A stretch of DNA of 9,279 nucleotides, from positions 1 through 9,279 of the forward strand of contig JALVWW010000214.1 in assembly GCA_027023175.1 (NCBI GenBank), given 5' to 3'. The DNA comes from Campylobacterales bacterium. GTDB taxonomy: Bacteria > Campylobacterota > Campylobacteria > Campylobacterales > JALSKU01. Positions 1 through 6,506 of the stretch are shown piece by piece. The notes under the pieces are model-generated. The model was not told the DNA's origin. It ran no database searches and saw nothing but the letters and a program-made list of their open reading frames with translations. The translations under genes and the position numbers were made by a program. The stretch's first letter is position 1; each line of letters starts with the position of its first letter.

Positions 1-1234
1 CATGTCCGTGGTGGGCGTATATGGCATTGATAACTACCGGATGCTCTTTATATCTTTTGCAAAGATCTGCACCCAAGTCCACATGACTTCCCGCAAAATC
101 ATGAGTCAAGGCTTTTCCTATATCATGTAGCAGTCCCGCTCTTTTTGCAAGTTGTTCATCTCCGCCAAGCTCTGCTGCTATGATACCTGCCAAGTGAGCT
201 ACTTCCAAAGAGTGACCAAGTGCATTTTGACCGTAGCTTGCACGGAATTTCAGTCTGCCTATAAGTTTAACAATTTCGGGGTGAATTTTTGTAAGCCCCA
301 TATCGACTACTATGTTTTGCCCCTCTTCAAGAAGGTTTTGATCAAATTCGGCTTTTACTTTTTCGTAGATATCTTCTATCCTTGCAGGCTGAATTCTTCC
401 GTCTTCCACCAAAAGCTCTATAACTTTGGTTGCAATTGCACGCCTGTAAAGATTGAAACTGCTGAGTATGATAGCTCCGGGAGTATCGTCTATGATAACA
501 TCGACTCCCAAAAGCATTTCAAGAGTTTTGATATTTCTACCCTCTTTTCCTATAATTCTGCCTTTTAGGTCATCATTGGGAAGATTTACCACATTGATAA
601 GTCTTTCAGCCGCATAATCACCCGCATATCTTGTAGTAGCCTGAGCTAAGATAAAGTTTGCCTTCTTTTTGGCTTCTTGTTTAGCTTGTTCTTCATATTT
701 TCTTACTATATGGGCTATATCGGCTCTTGAATTTTCTTCAACTTTTTTAAGAACTATCTCTCTTGCTTCATTTTCAGTCAGACCCGCTGATCTTTCCAAA
801 ACCTGCAAAGCTTCATTTAATTTCTTTTTATATTCATCTTTTAACTCTTCAGCCTCTTTTGCTTTTGCTTCAGCCTCTTTTTTGATGGATTTTATTTCAT
901 CTTTCTCTTTAGTGATGCTCTTTAACTCGTCTTTAAAAAGCTCATTTAAAGCTTCATCTTTTTTCTCGAGCTGAGCCATTTTTTGCTCATACTCTTTTTT
1001 AAGCTCTCTTGTCTGCTCTTCAAATTTGTTTTTTGCCTCAAGCTCCAAATCTTTGGCTTTGATGTTGGCATTTCTGAGGATTATCTCCGCTTCATGCTCT
1101 ATCGCTTTTGCTTTTGCTCTCGCTCCCGCTTCATAAACTTCAAATTTTGAAGATTCCAGTTTTTTTTGAACTAAGGCTCCTAAAACTCCTCCTACTATGA
1201 TACTTGCCGCAGCGATTGATATCTCTACTATCAT
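1..1234 (-). CDS. rny: Ribonuclease Y (partial, C-terminus beyond window)
   Basis: This is a membrane-anchored endoribonuclease that starts mRNA decay. The first 411 codons are present; the family is usually about 520 residues, so roughly the last 100 are missing. Visible in order are an N-terminal membrane anchor (about residues 2-22, beginning MIVEISIAAASIIVGG), a long Lys/Glu/Ala-rich coiled coil (about 25-190), a KH RNA-binding domain with GRIIGKEGRNI at 225-235, and the start of the HD domain with LLHDIGK, whose metal-binding His370-Asp371 pair is encoded at 122-127. A second His-rich stretch (AHHGH) lies at the window edge. The ATG at 1232-1234 was chosen because an AGGGG ribosome binding site lies about 7 bases upstream and the membrane anchor follows at once. 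It is downstream of fthC on the same strand and its start lies inside the fthC reading frame. Identity is secure from domain order. Confidence 0.96.
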   Translation of the reverse strand, partial: MIVEISIAAASIIVGGVLGALVQKKLESSKFEVYEAGARAKAKAIEHEAEIILRNANIKAKDLELEAKNKFEEQTRELKKEYEQKMAQLEKKDEALNELFKDELKSITKEKDEIKSIKKEAEAKAKEAEELKDEYKKKLNEALQVLERSAGLTENEAREIVLKKVEENSRADIAHIVRKYEEQAKQEAKKKANFILAQATTRYAGDYAAERLINVVNLPNDDLKGRIIGKEGRNIKTLEMLLGVDVIIDDTPGAIILSSFNLYRRAIATKVIELLVEDGRIQPARIEDIYEKVKAEFDQNLLEEGQNIVVDMGLTKIHPEIVKLIGRLKFRASYGQNALGHSLEVAHLAGIIAAELGGDEQLAKRAGLLHDIGKALTHDFAGSHVDLGADLCKRYKEHPVVINAIYAHHGH

Positions 1235-1793
1235 ATCTTTTTCCCCTTGTAATATAAATTTTTTTAGGAGTTATATAAAAATCAGATTGTATGTCAAACT
1301 TATCAGTAGTAGCATTTTTATTAAAACATTTATCAATCTGCACAAAAACAGTTATCGGTTTACATTCAAGGTTTGCAAAAAATCTGTCATACATACCCTT
1401 GCCAAAACCTACTCTTTTATAGTCTCTGCCAACTCCCAGGACAGGAACTATCGCCATATCAACTCTAACAAACTTAAAAAAAGAGTTGCTCGGTTCTTTT
1501 ATAGAAAATCTTTTCTCAAACAATGGCAGTCTATATTTTACAATTTTAAAACTGACACCTTCCATAAATGGAACAAATATGTTACATTTTTTTCTATGAT
1601 CATTTATAAATGTAACGATTTTGGGCTCAAAACCGAAAGGCAGGTAAACAAGTAAATTTTTTGGATTGTAAATATCCATTATCTTGTTTAAATTTTTTTC
1701 TATCATTTTGTCTTTGTAGTATTTTGAAACTTGTGAACTTTTTTTAAGCTTTTTTTTGCACTCATTTCTAAAAATTGCCTTATCGACCAACAT
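1140..1793 (-). CDS. fthC: 5-formyltetrahydrofolate cyclo-ligase with an anomalous C-terminal tail
   Basis: This is a cytosolic enzyme of one-carbon metabolism that converts 5-formyl-THF to 5,10-methenyl-THF using ATP (also called MTHFS or YgfA). Family features are the basic N-terminus, LLVYLPFGFEPK (47-58), the VPVLGVG strand-loop (116-122) and the ligand-binding motif RVGFGKGMYDRFF (127-139). The ATG at 1791-1793 has an AAAGG ribosome binding site about 9 bases upstream. The family-like part ends near ITPKKIYI (174-181). The remaining 36 or so residues are basic and Ser-rich, do not look like the family, and from Tyr187 onward are read out of frame from the 5' end of rny. One extra base in the G/A run just before the rny start would end fthC at a TGA overlapping the rny ATG, giving 187 residues. 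Either there is a real 95-base overlap or a one-base indel or sequencing error. The function call is firm; the true C-terminus is uncertain. Confidence 0.9.
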   Translation of the reverse strand: MLVDKAIFRNECKKKLKKSSQVSKYYKDKMIEKNLNKIMDIYNPKNLLVYLPFGFEPKIVTFINDHRKKCNIFVPFMEGVSFKIVKYRLPLFEKRFSIKEPSNSFFKFVRVDMAIVPVLGVGRDYKRVGFGKGMYDRFFANLECKPITVFVQIDKCFNKNATTDKFDIQSDFYITPKKIYITRGKRYDSRDINRCGKYHSRRSFRSLSSKKTGIFKI

Positions 1794-1820
1794 AATTTAT
1801 GACCTTTTGTGTAGTTTTAT

Positions 1821-1826
1821 ATTATA
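1821..1826 (-). promoter_or_regulatory. Putative -10 box for fthC–rny
   Basis: Read on the minus strand this is TATAAT, 27 bases before the fthC ATG, with the fthC ribosome binding site (AAAGG, 1803-1807) in between. No clear -35 is seen, which is usual for sigma-70 promoters in Campylobacterota. The region is AT-rich, so a chance match is possible. Confidence 0.35.
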
Positions 1827-1841
1827 TTGGTATAATACCAA
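1827..1841. repeat. Perfect 15-bp palindrome over the divergent promoter
   Basis: TTGGTAT-A-ATACCAA is a perfect 7-bp inverted repeat with a single central base. It lies between the divergent fthC and tlpA-like genes and contains the plus-strand -10 box. The arms include G/C pairs in otherwise almost pure A/T surroundings. It could be a repressor operator that blocks the -10, or simply a symmetric promoter. No hairpin is possible with a one-base loop, so any role would be at the DNA level. Confidence 0.5.
1828..1836 (+). promoter_or_regulatory. Putative extended -10 promoter for the tlpA-like–ftsY–radA operon
   Basis: TGGTATAAT matches an extended -10 element (TGn followed by a perfect TATAAT at 1831-1836). 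Transcription would begin near 1843, leaving a leader of about 29 bases before the ATG at 1872. An AAGG ribosome binding site is at 1857-1860. No convincing -35 is visible. Confidence 0.5.
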
Positions 1842-1871
1842 AAATTATTTTACATTAAGGCACAAAATCAT

Positions 1872-2447
1872 ATGAAATCTTTATCTATTATTTTTCTGTT
1901 TTTTATCACTATAGTACTGTCTGGTTGCGGCAACAAAGAAAAAAGCGAAACTCAAGCTTCAAAAACAGTTGCAGTCCAAACTAAAACCATCAAACAAGAG
2001 CCTGTATCTACAGAAGTAAAACTACATACCGTTGATGGTAAAGATATAGTTTTTACAAAAGAAAAAAATGCTCTAATACTAAAAGACAATAGTAACAAAA
2101 TTGTTTTATTAAACTTTTTTGCCACTTGGTGTCCTCCCTGCAAGGCCGAAATCCCGCATCTAATCAATCTACAGGATAAATATAAGGATAAATTAAAAAT
2201 CATATCAGTGCTTTTAGAGGATGATAAGCCTGATAGTGAAATAAAAAGTTTTATAGATTACAATCACATCAACTACAGTGTAACAAATGATATAAATAAT
2301 TTCAAGCTATCAAATCTTTTGGGAGGAATTCAAAGCATACCGTTTATGATACTCTATGATAAAAACGGTAAAGTCATCACACACTATATAGGAATCATTC
2401 CTGAAGAGATGATAGATTCTGATATAAAAAAAGCGATCAAACAATGA
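1872..2447 (+). CDS. TlpA-like lipoprotein thioredoxin
   Basis: This is a membrane-tethered thiol:disulfide oxidoreductase, probably acting in the periplasm as a reductant or thiol chaperone (TlpA/ResA/CcmG-type fold). It has a lipoprotein signal peptide with lipobox LSGC and acylated Cys19, a charged Lys/Glu/Thr linker (about 20-48), then a thioredoxin domain with the active site WCPPC (86-90) and the cis-proline loop SIPF (P157). At 191 residues it fits the family. The ATG at 1872 gives the full signal peptide; its AAGG ribosome binding site is 11 bases upstream, rather far. It is the first gene of an operon and its stop overlaps the ftsY start by 4 bases (ATGA). I recall a lipoprotein thioredoxin in the same place before ftsY in Campylobacter jejuni. 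The substrate is unknown, and nothing in the window (no cytochrome c maturation genes) identifies it. Confidence 0.9.
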   Translation: MKSLSIIFLFFITIVLSGCGNKEKSETQASKTVAVQTKTIKQEPVSTEVKLHTVDGKDIVFTKEKNALILKDNSNKIVLLNFFATWCPPCKAEIPHLINLQDKYKDKLKIISVLLEDDKPDSEIKSFIDYNHINYSVTNDINNFKLSNLLGGIQSIPFMILYDKNGKVITHYIGIIPEEMIDSDIKKAIKQ

Positions 2448-3331
2448 TAAATTTTTTAAAAAAATCTCTTAAAAAAACTACTGATGCTATAAAAATAGTA
2501 TCTCCCAAAAAAAAAGAGAAGATATCCAGAGATGAACTTGAGGATATATTGCTTGAAGCAGATGTCACTTACGAAACAGTTGAAGAGATACTTCTTTATC
2601 TTCCGGCAGGTGACAATGTAAAAAGAGAAGATTTAAAAAGAGTTCTTCTCTCATATTTTTTAGAAATTGACAAAAAAGAGATAAAAAATGAAAAGCCCTT
2701 TGTAGAGTTGGTACTTGGAGTTAACGGTGCGGGCAAAACAACCACTATCGCAAAATTGGCAAATCTATATAAAAAAGAGGGAAAAAAAGTTATACTGGGT
2801 GCAAGTGACACTTTTAGAGCAGCGGCAGTAGAGCAGCTTAAAAGGTGGGCTGAAAAACTAGATATACCAATAGTAGCAACAAAACAGGGGCATGACCCCT
2901 CAGCAGTAGCGTATGATACGATAAAATCCGCTGTTGCCAAAGGGTATGACAATGTTTTGATAGATACTGCCGGCAGACTTCACAATCAAACCAACCTCTC
3001 TAATGAGATAAAAAAAATAGTAAGAATTTGTAACAAAGCAAAAGAGGGAGCACCTCATAGAAAAATTCTCATACTTGACGGAACACAGGGAAACTCTGCA
3101 ATCAATCAGGCAAAAGCTTTTAAAGAGATAGTGGGTATTGACGCTATCATTATAACAAAGCTTGACGGAACCGCAAAAGGCGGAGCACTTTTCAGTATTG
3201 CAAGTGAACTTAAACTACCTATTTTATACATTGGAACGGGAGAAAAAGAGGATGACCTTGTTACTTTTGATGCGGCTACTTTCGTGGACTCTTTGCTTGA
3301 TGCCTTTTTAAAAGTAGAGGACCATGGCTAA
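2444..3331 (+). CDS. ftsY: Signal recognition particle receptor FtsY
   Basis: This GTPase docks ribosome–SRP complexes at the inner membrane and pairs with Ffh. At 295 residues it consists of a short helical N domain (about 1-85) and a G domain, without the long acidic A domain of the E. coli protein; a short basic/amphipathic N-terminus (MINFLKKSLKK) probably gives the membrane contact. Motifs are G1 GVNGAGKT (92-99), DTFRAAA (122-128), DTAGR (174-178), TKLDG (238-242) and the closing GTGE...DDL (264-272). The ATG lies in an ATGA overlap with the preceding stop, with no strong ribosome binding site, so translation is probably coupled. Its 3' end overlaps radA by 8 bases. Ffh also carries these GTPase motifs, but the absence of a Met-rich M domain and the compact NG layout make this FtsY. 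Confidence 0.97.
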   Translation: MINFLKKSLKKTTDAIKIVSPKKKEKISRDELEDILLEADVTYETVEEILLYLPAGDNVKREDLKRVLLSYFLEIDKKEIKNEKPFVELVLGVNGAGKTTTIAKLANLYKKEGKKVILGASDTFRAAAVEQLKRWAEKLDIPIVATKQGHDPSAVAYDTIKSAVAKGYDNVLIDTAGRLHNQTNLSNEIKKIVRICNKAKEGAPHRKILILDGTQGNSAINQAKAFKEIVGIDAIIITKLDGTAKGGALFSIASELKLPILYIGTGEKEDDLVTFDAATFVDSLLDAFLKVEDHG

Positions 3332-4673
3332 ATCAAGATCACTTTACGAGTGTCAGGCATGTGGATACCAAACATCAAAATGGATGGGAAAATGTCCAAA
3401 CTGCGGTGCATGGGAGCAGATAGTAGAATTAAACAAAACCCAGATAGAAATCCTTAAGCAAACCTCCTCCAATTCCAGACAAAGCGAATCAGCACTCCCC
3501 CTGACAAACATCAAAGAAGAAACCATACAAAGATACTCATCAAATTCAAAAGAGCTTGATTTGGTTCTAGGTGGCGGTATAGTGCCAGGAAGTCTCGTAC
3601 TTATAGGAGGAAGTCCGGGAGTAGGCAAATCAACCCTCCTTTTAAAAATAGCCGGAAATCTTGCAAAAAAAGATAAAAAAGTACTATATGTAAGTGGCGA
3701 AGAGTCAAAGTCACAGATAAAACTAAGAGCAAACAGACTTGAAGTAAATCATGAAAATATCTACCTTTTGACTGAAATTGAACTCGAAACTATTTTTATA
3801 GAGTTGCAAAACAGAAGCTACGACATACTGATAGTCGACTCCATCCAAACCATATACACAAGCAAACTTACTGCTGCCCCGGGAAGTGTATCTCAGGTAA
3901 GAGAGATAACATTTGAGCTGATGAGATGGGGAAAAGAGAACAATACTGCTGTATTTATCATAGGTCACATCACAAAAGAAGGCTCCATCGCAGGGCCAAG
4001 AATACTTGAACATATGGTAGATACGGTGCTTTATTTTGAAGGGGATGCTTCAAAAGAGCTTAGACTTTTAAGGAGTATCAAAAACCGTTTTGGCTCAACC
4101 AGTGAAGTAGGTATCTTTGAAATGAGTCAAAAAGGACTGGTCAGTGCAGATGATATATCAAAAAAATTCTTTTCCAAAGAGGAGTCTCAACCTGGCTCAG
4201 CCATCACAGTGGCTATGGAAGGAACAAGACCTATCATACTTGAAGTACAGGCGCTTGTCAGTGAAAGCAACTTTCCAAATCCAAAAAGAAGTGCTACCGG
4301 GTTTGAGCTAAACAGGCTCAATATGCTTTTAGCACTTTTAGAAAAAAAACTGGAACTTCCCCTCAATAACTACGATGTGTTTATCAATATAGCTGGTGGC
4401 ATAAAGATAAATGAAACAGCTTGTGATATAGCTATCATTGCAGCAATTATAAGCAGCTTTAGAAACAGGCCTCTGAGCAAAGATACCATTTTTTTGGGAG
4501 AAATTACTCTTATCGGTAATGTAAGAGAGATATTTAACCTCGACTTAAGACTTAAAGAAGCTGCTATGCAAAAGTTTACAAAAGCAATAGTTCCCTCAAA
4601 ACCACTTCAACAAATCAAATCTTTAAAATGTTATGAAGTAAAAGAGGTTTCAAAACTTATAGATTGGATGTAA
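3324..4673 (+). CDS. radA: DNA repair protein RadA (Sms)
   Basis: This is a RecA-like ATPase and helicase that helps branch migration during homologous recombination and repair. It has 449 residues, normal for the family. An N-terminal C4 zinc finger uses Cys10, Cys13, Cys24 and Cys27 (YECQACG...CPNCG). The ATPase core has Walker A GGSPGVGKST (95-104), SGEES (124-128) and a Walker B strand ILIVDS (168-173), followed by the RadA signature KNRFG (253-257). A Lon-protease-like C-terminal domain follows (about 285-449), lacking the protease role in this family. The ATG at 3324 has a GAGG sequence only about 3 bases upstream, inside the end of ftsY; the 8-base overlap suggests coupled translation. 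The gene appears intact. Confidence 0.97.
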   Translation: MAKSRSLYECQACGYQTSKWMGKCPNCGAWEQIVELNKTQIEILKQTSSNSRQSESALPLTNIKEETIQRYSSNSKELDLVLGGGIVPGSLVLIGGSPGVGKSTLLLKIAGNLAKKDKKVLYVSGEESKSQIKLRANRLEVNHENIYLLTEIELETIFIELQNRSYDILIVDSIQTIYTSKLTAAPGSVSQVREITFELMRWGKENNTAVFIIGHITKEGSIAGPRILEHMVDTVLYFEGDASKELRLLRSIKNRFGSTSEVGIFEMSQKGLVSADDISKKFFSKEESQPGSAITVAMEGTRPIILEVQALVSESNFPNPKRSATGFELNRLNMLLALLEKKLELPLNNYDVFINIAGGIKINETACDIAIIAAIISSFRNRPLSKDTIFLGEITLIGNVREIFNLDLRLKEAAMQKFTKAIVPSKPLQQIKSLKCYEVKEVSKLIDWM

Positions 4674-4701
4674 ATTTTATAATTAATTTATTTTAATTAG
4701 A

Positions 4702-4707
4702 TATAAT
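4702..4707 (+). promoter_or_regulatory. Putative -10 box for the 96-residue protein gene
   Basis: A perfect TATAAT lies 35 bases before the ATG at 4743, in the 69-base gap after radA. A good ribosome binding site, AAAAGG (4731-4736), sits 6 bases before the start. The gap is almost pure A/T, so the match is only moderately informative. Confidence 0.4.
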
Positions 4708-4742
4708 TTTTTAACCTAAACAAATACATAAAAAGGCAGAAA

Positions 4743-5033
4743 ATGAGTAAGACAAAAGCATGCATAGAGGCTTACCATGAAATGGAAGAGAGATATGCAA
4801 TGCTCGAAATCAAGTTTTTCAATAAAGATCAAAGTTCACAGATAAACAGTGCTGTTGTAAATGCCATAAAAGAGTTTGAAGTATCTCCAGATATTATGAT
4901 AGAACACGACAATGACAATAAAAACGAAGGTATATATATCATCGAATTTCATGATGATTATGACAAGGAATCAGGTGAATTTTTTGAAAAAATAATAAAA
5001 GATTTAAATATCGGTCACTGCTCAATGGGTTGA
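4743..5033 (+). CDS. Uncharacterised small acidic protein (96 residues)
   Basis: I do not recognise this protein. It is probably real: it has a strong ribosome binding site (AAAAGG, 6-base spacing), a perfect -10-like box upstream, and non-overlapping gene neighbours on both sides in the same direction. It is cytosolic, with no signal peptide or membrane segment, and rich in Glu, Asp, Lys and Ile. The likely layout is a helix (about 5-18), a strand (19-26), a helix (30-46), a strand (50-54), a very polar loop HDNDNKNEG (55-63), a strand IYIIEFH (64-70) and a helix (74-88), then the tail NIGHCSMG. The alternation resembles a small alpha/beta (ferredoxin-like) fold, but that is inference from residue pattern alone. 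Its two cysteines (7 and 93) are far apart and form no metal-site motif. It sits between radA and fliL as a probable single-gene unit. Confidence 0.75.
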   Translation: MSKTKACIEAYHEMEERYAMLEIKFFNKDQSSQINSAVVNAIKEFEVSPDIMIEHDNDNKNEGIYIIEFHDDYDKESGEFFEKIIKDLNIGHCSMG

Positions 5034-5073
5034 TTTTATATTATTAACATAAAATATTTTCCAAAATATACGA

Positions 5074-5079
5074 TATAGT
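5074..5079 (+). promoter_or_regulatory. Putative -10 box for fliL–acpS–DUF2628
   Basis: TATAGT lies 29 bases before the fliL ATG, which has an AAAGGA ribosome binding site at 5097-5102. The 75-base gap shows no sigma-54 (GG-N10-GC type) element, so fliL is not obviously under the class of promoter used by many middle flagellar genes. AT-richness limits the weight of the match. Confidence 0.3.
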
Positions 5080-5108
5080 ATACAACCAATCAAACCAAAG
5101 GAATTGTA

Positions 5109-5642
5109 ATGGCTGACGAAGAGAAAAAAGAAGAAACCAAAGAGAAAAAATCCGGCTCAAATCTTGTACTTATTATCATCATAGTACTTTTGATGCTCAT
5201 TTTAGTGGGCGGTGGACTGGCGGCATATTTTCTACTCAGCGATAACGGCGATACAAAACAGCCGAATATGTCGCAGCAAGCTCAACCTCAAGCACAAATG
5301 AAAAAGTCAAATGTGGCCAGAAATTCTGACCTTATTGAGATAGGACCTATTTATCCGCTTGATCAGTTTATTGTAAATTTACTTAGCGAAGGCGGTACAA
5401 AATTTTTAAAAACCAAAATGGACCTTGAACTAAGCGGTCCGGAGCTAACTGCCGAGCTTGACAAGAAAAAACCGCTTATAAGAGATATAGTTATTCGAAC
5501 ACTCTCTTCAAAAACATTTCAGGAAGTTAGTACCAACCGCGGCAAAGAAAAACTCAAAGATGAACTCGTTGACAGGATAAATGCCGTACTTGCTGACGGT
5601 CATATAAAAAATATCTTTTTCACAGAGTTTGTTGTACAGTAG
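5109..5642 (+). CDS. fliL: Flagellar basal-body-associated protein FliL
   Basis: This is an inner-membrane, single-pass protein that surrounds the flagellar stator units and supports motor torque. At 177 residues it has the classic layout: a short, highly charged cytoplasmic N-terminus (MADEEKKEETKEKKSG), one long hydrophobic segment (about 18-43, Ile/Leu/Gly-rich), a Gln/Pro-rich periplasmic linker (50-66), and the C-terminal FliL domain starting at IYPLDQFIVNL (81-91) with the usual FLKTKMDLEL strand and a final FFTEFVVQ. The start has a strong ribosome binding site (AAAGGA, 6-base spacing). Only 3 bases separate it from acpS, a pairing I recall in Campylobacter and Helicobacter. No other flagellar gene is present. 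The organism is therefore probably motile. Confidence 0.92.
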   Translation: MADEEKKEETKEKKSGSNLVLIIIIVLLMLILVGGGLAAYFLLSDNGDTKQPNMSQQAQPQAQMKKSNVARNSDLIEIGPIYPLDQFIVNLLSEGGTKFLKTKMDLELSGPELTAELDKKKPLIRDIVIRTLSSKTFQEVSTNRGKEKLKDELVDRINAVLADGHIKNIFFTEFVVQ

Positions 5643-5645
5643 AAA

Positions 5646-6020
5646 ATGGTAGGTATTGATTTAGTAAGTATTAAAAGATTTGAAAATTTTTATAAAAAAT
5701 TTGGTAAAAAAGCACTTTCAAGATATCTCAACCCCGAAGAGATAGAGTTGTCAAAAAAAAGAGTTGAGACACTCAGTGGATTTTATGCGGCTAAAGAGGC
5801 TGTATCAAAGGCTTTGGGGTGTGGGATAGGAAAAGAACTTGGCTTTCACGATATAGTGTTGCACAAAACAAAGGATAATGCCCCCTATTTTACACTTCCA
5901 AAAAAAATTATAAAAAAATATAACATTAACAACCTTTCTTTGTCAATTACACATGAAAAAGAGTATGCCATAGCAGTTGCTTTCATAGAAGCTGACAAAC
6001 AAAATATCCTTTCACACTGA
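5646..6020 (+). CDS. acpS: Holo-[acyl-carrier-protein] synthase
   Basis: This is a cytosolic phosphopantetheinyl transferase that moves 4'-phosphopantetheine from CoA to the serine of apo-ACP, activating fatty-acid synthesis. It has 124 residues, typical of the trimeric AcpS type. Magnesium and catalytic residues are visible in GIDLV (Asp5) and in FYAAKEAVSKALG (Glu51); the C-terminal LSITHEKEYAIAVAF (99-113) matches the family's S(I/L)SH-type strand. The ATG follows the fliL stop by 3 bases and has no convincing ribosome binding site, so it probably depends on translation of fliL. A 9-base gap leads to the next gene. It appears complete. Confidence 0.94.
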   Translation: MVGIDLVSIKRFENFYKKFGKKALSRYLNPEEIELSKKRVETLSGFYAAKEAVSKALGCGIGKELGFHDIVLHKTKDNAPYFTLPKKIIKKYNINNLSLSITHEKEYAIAVAFIEADKQNILSH

Positions 6021-6029
6021 GGAGCAAAA

Positions 6030-6506
6030 GTGAACGAATATGATAAAAAAATGATAGAAGCTTTTATACAAAAACCTGAAAAGACCGAGTGGTATATAAA
6101 TGCATTTGGTAAATTTAATGTTAATGGAATAGACAAAGTTGCATGGGTATGGAGTTGGTGGGCTTTTGGCGGAGGTATTTTTTATCTGCTTTATAGAAAA
6201 GCTTATCTGGGTGCACTTATATTTTTTCTGGCAAATTTGGTTTCATCCGTAGTACCTTTAGGTGGTATCTTGATATGGATTTTACAGGGTGGCTTTAGTG
6301 TTTATTTTGTCTATCTGAAATACAAAAATTTAAAAAATGAAATTGAAAGTAAAATAGAAGATGAAAACGAGCGAATAAAAACTATGCAACAACTCGGTGG
6401 CTATAACAATTGGGCTATATGGGCAGGAGCGATTTTAAGCGTTTTGGCACTCATTGGCATAGTTTCATACTTTATTGCTTTTGTAGCATCTGCGGGAATA
6501 AATTAG
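6030..6506 (+). CDS. DUF2628-type membrane protein
   Basis: This is a small inner-membrane protein of unknown function. The start is GTG at 6030, favoured over the in-frame ATG at 6051 because a GGAG ribosome binding site (6021-6024) sits 5 bases before it. An amphipathic N-terminus (1-35) is followed by two or three hydrophobic segments (about 39-55, 59-78 and 79-97), a charged helical stretch (about 97-118, KNLKNEIESKIEDENER) and a last membrane segment (about 128-153). The WSWWAFGGGIFYLLYRKAY region (41-59) resembles the W-x-A-F-x-F-G-x-x-W-x-L-Y-R-K core of DUF2628 proteins, so the family call is by pattern and not by search. It is coupled behind acpS by a 9-base gap. Its stop overlaps the stop of the opposite-strand methyltransferase by 4 bases. 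Confidence 0.82.
   Translation: MNEYDKKMIEAFIQKPEKTEWYINAFGKFNVNGIDKVAWVWSWWAFGGGIFYLLYRKAYLGALIFFLANLVSSVVPLGGILIWILQGGFSVYFVYLKYKNLKNEIESKIEDENERIKTMQQLGGYNNWAIWAGAILSVLALIGIVSYFIAFVASAGIN

Noticed and set aside
152..974. Open frames on the plus strand opposite rny (152-568 and 669-974), the second very Ser/Phe-rich
   Set aside because: They are antisense reflections of the rny coiled-coil and KH/HD coding sequence, with no ribosome binding site and low-complexity composition.
1197..1655. A 152-codon plus-strand open frame opposite fthC
   Set aside because: It lies wholly against the conserved fthC motifs plus the rny start, has no ribosome binding site, and its product resembles no protein family.
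3353..4013. Minus-strand open frames inside radA (3353-3628 and 3723-4013)
   Set aside because: radA is intact and conserved across the region; these are shadows in the opposite strand.
4681..4698. Inverted repeat AATTAA/TTAATT after radA as a terminator
   Set aside because: The stem has only six A/T pairs and sits in sequence that is almost all A/T; too weak to call.
5033..5059. Inverted repeat ATTTTAT/ATAAAAT after the 96-residue protein gene, followed by TATTTT, as a terminator
   Set aside because: Seven A/T-only pairs with a 9-base loop are not stable enough to support a call, although weak termination is possible.
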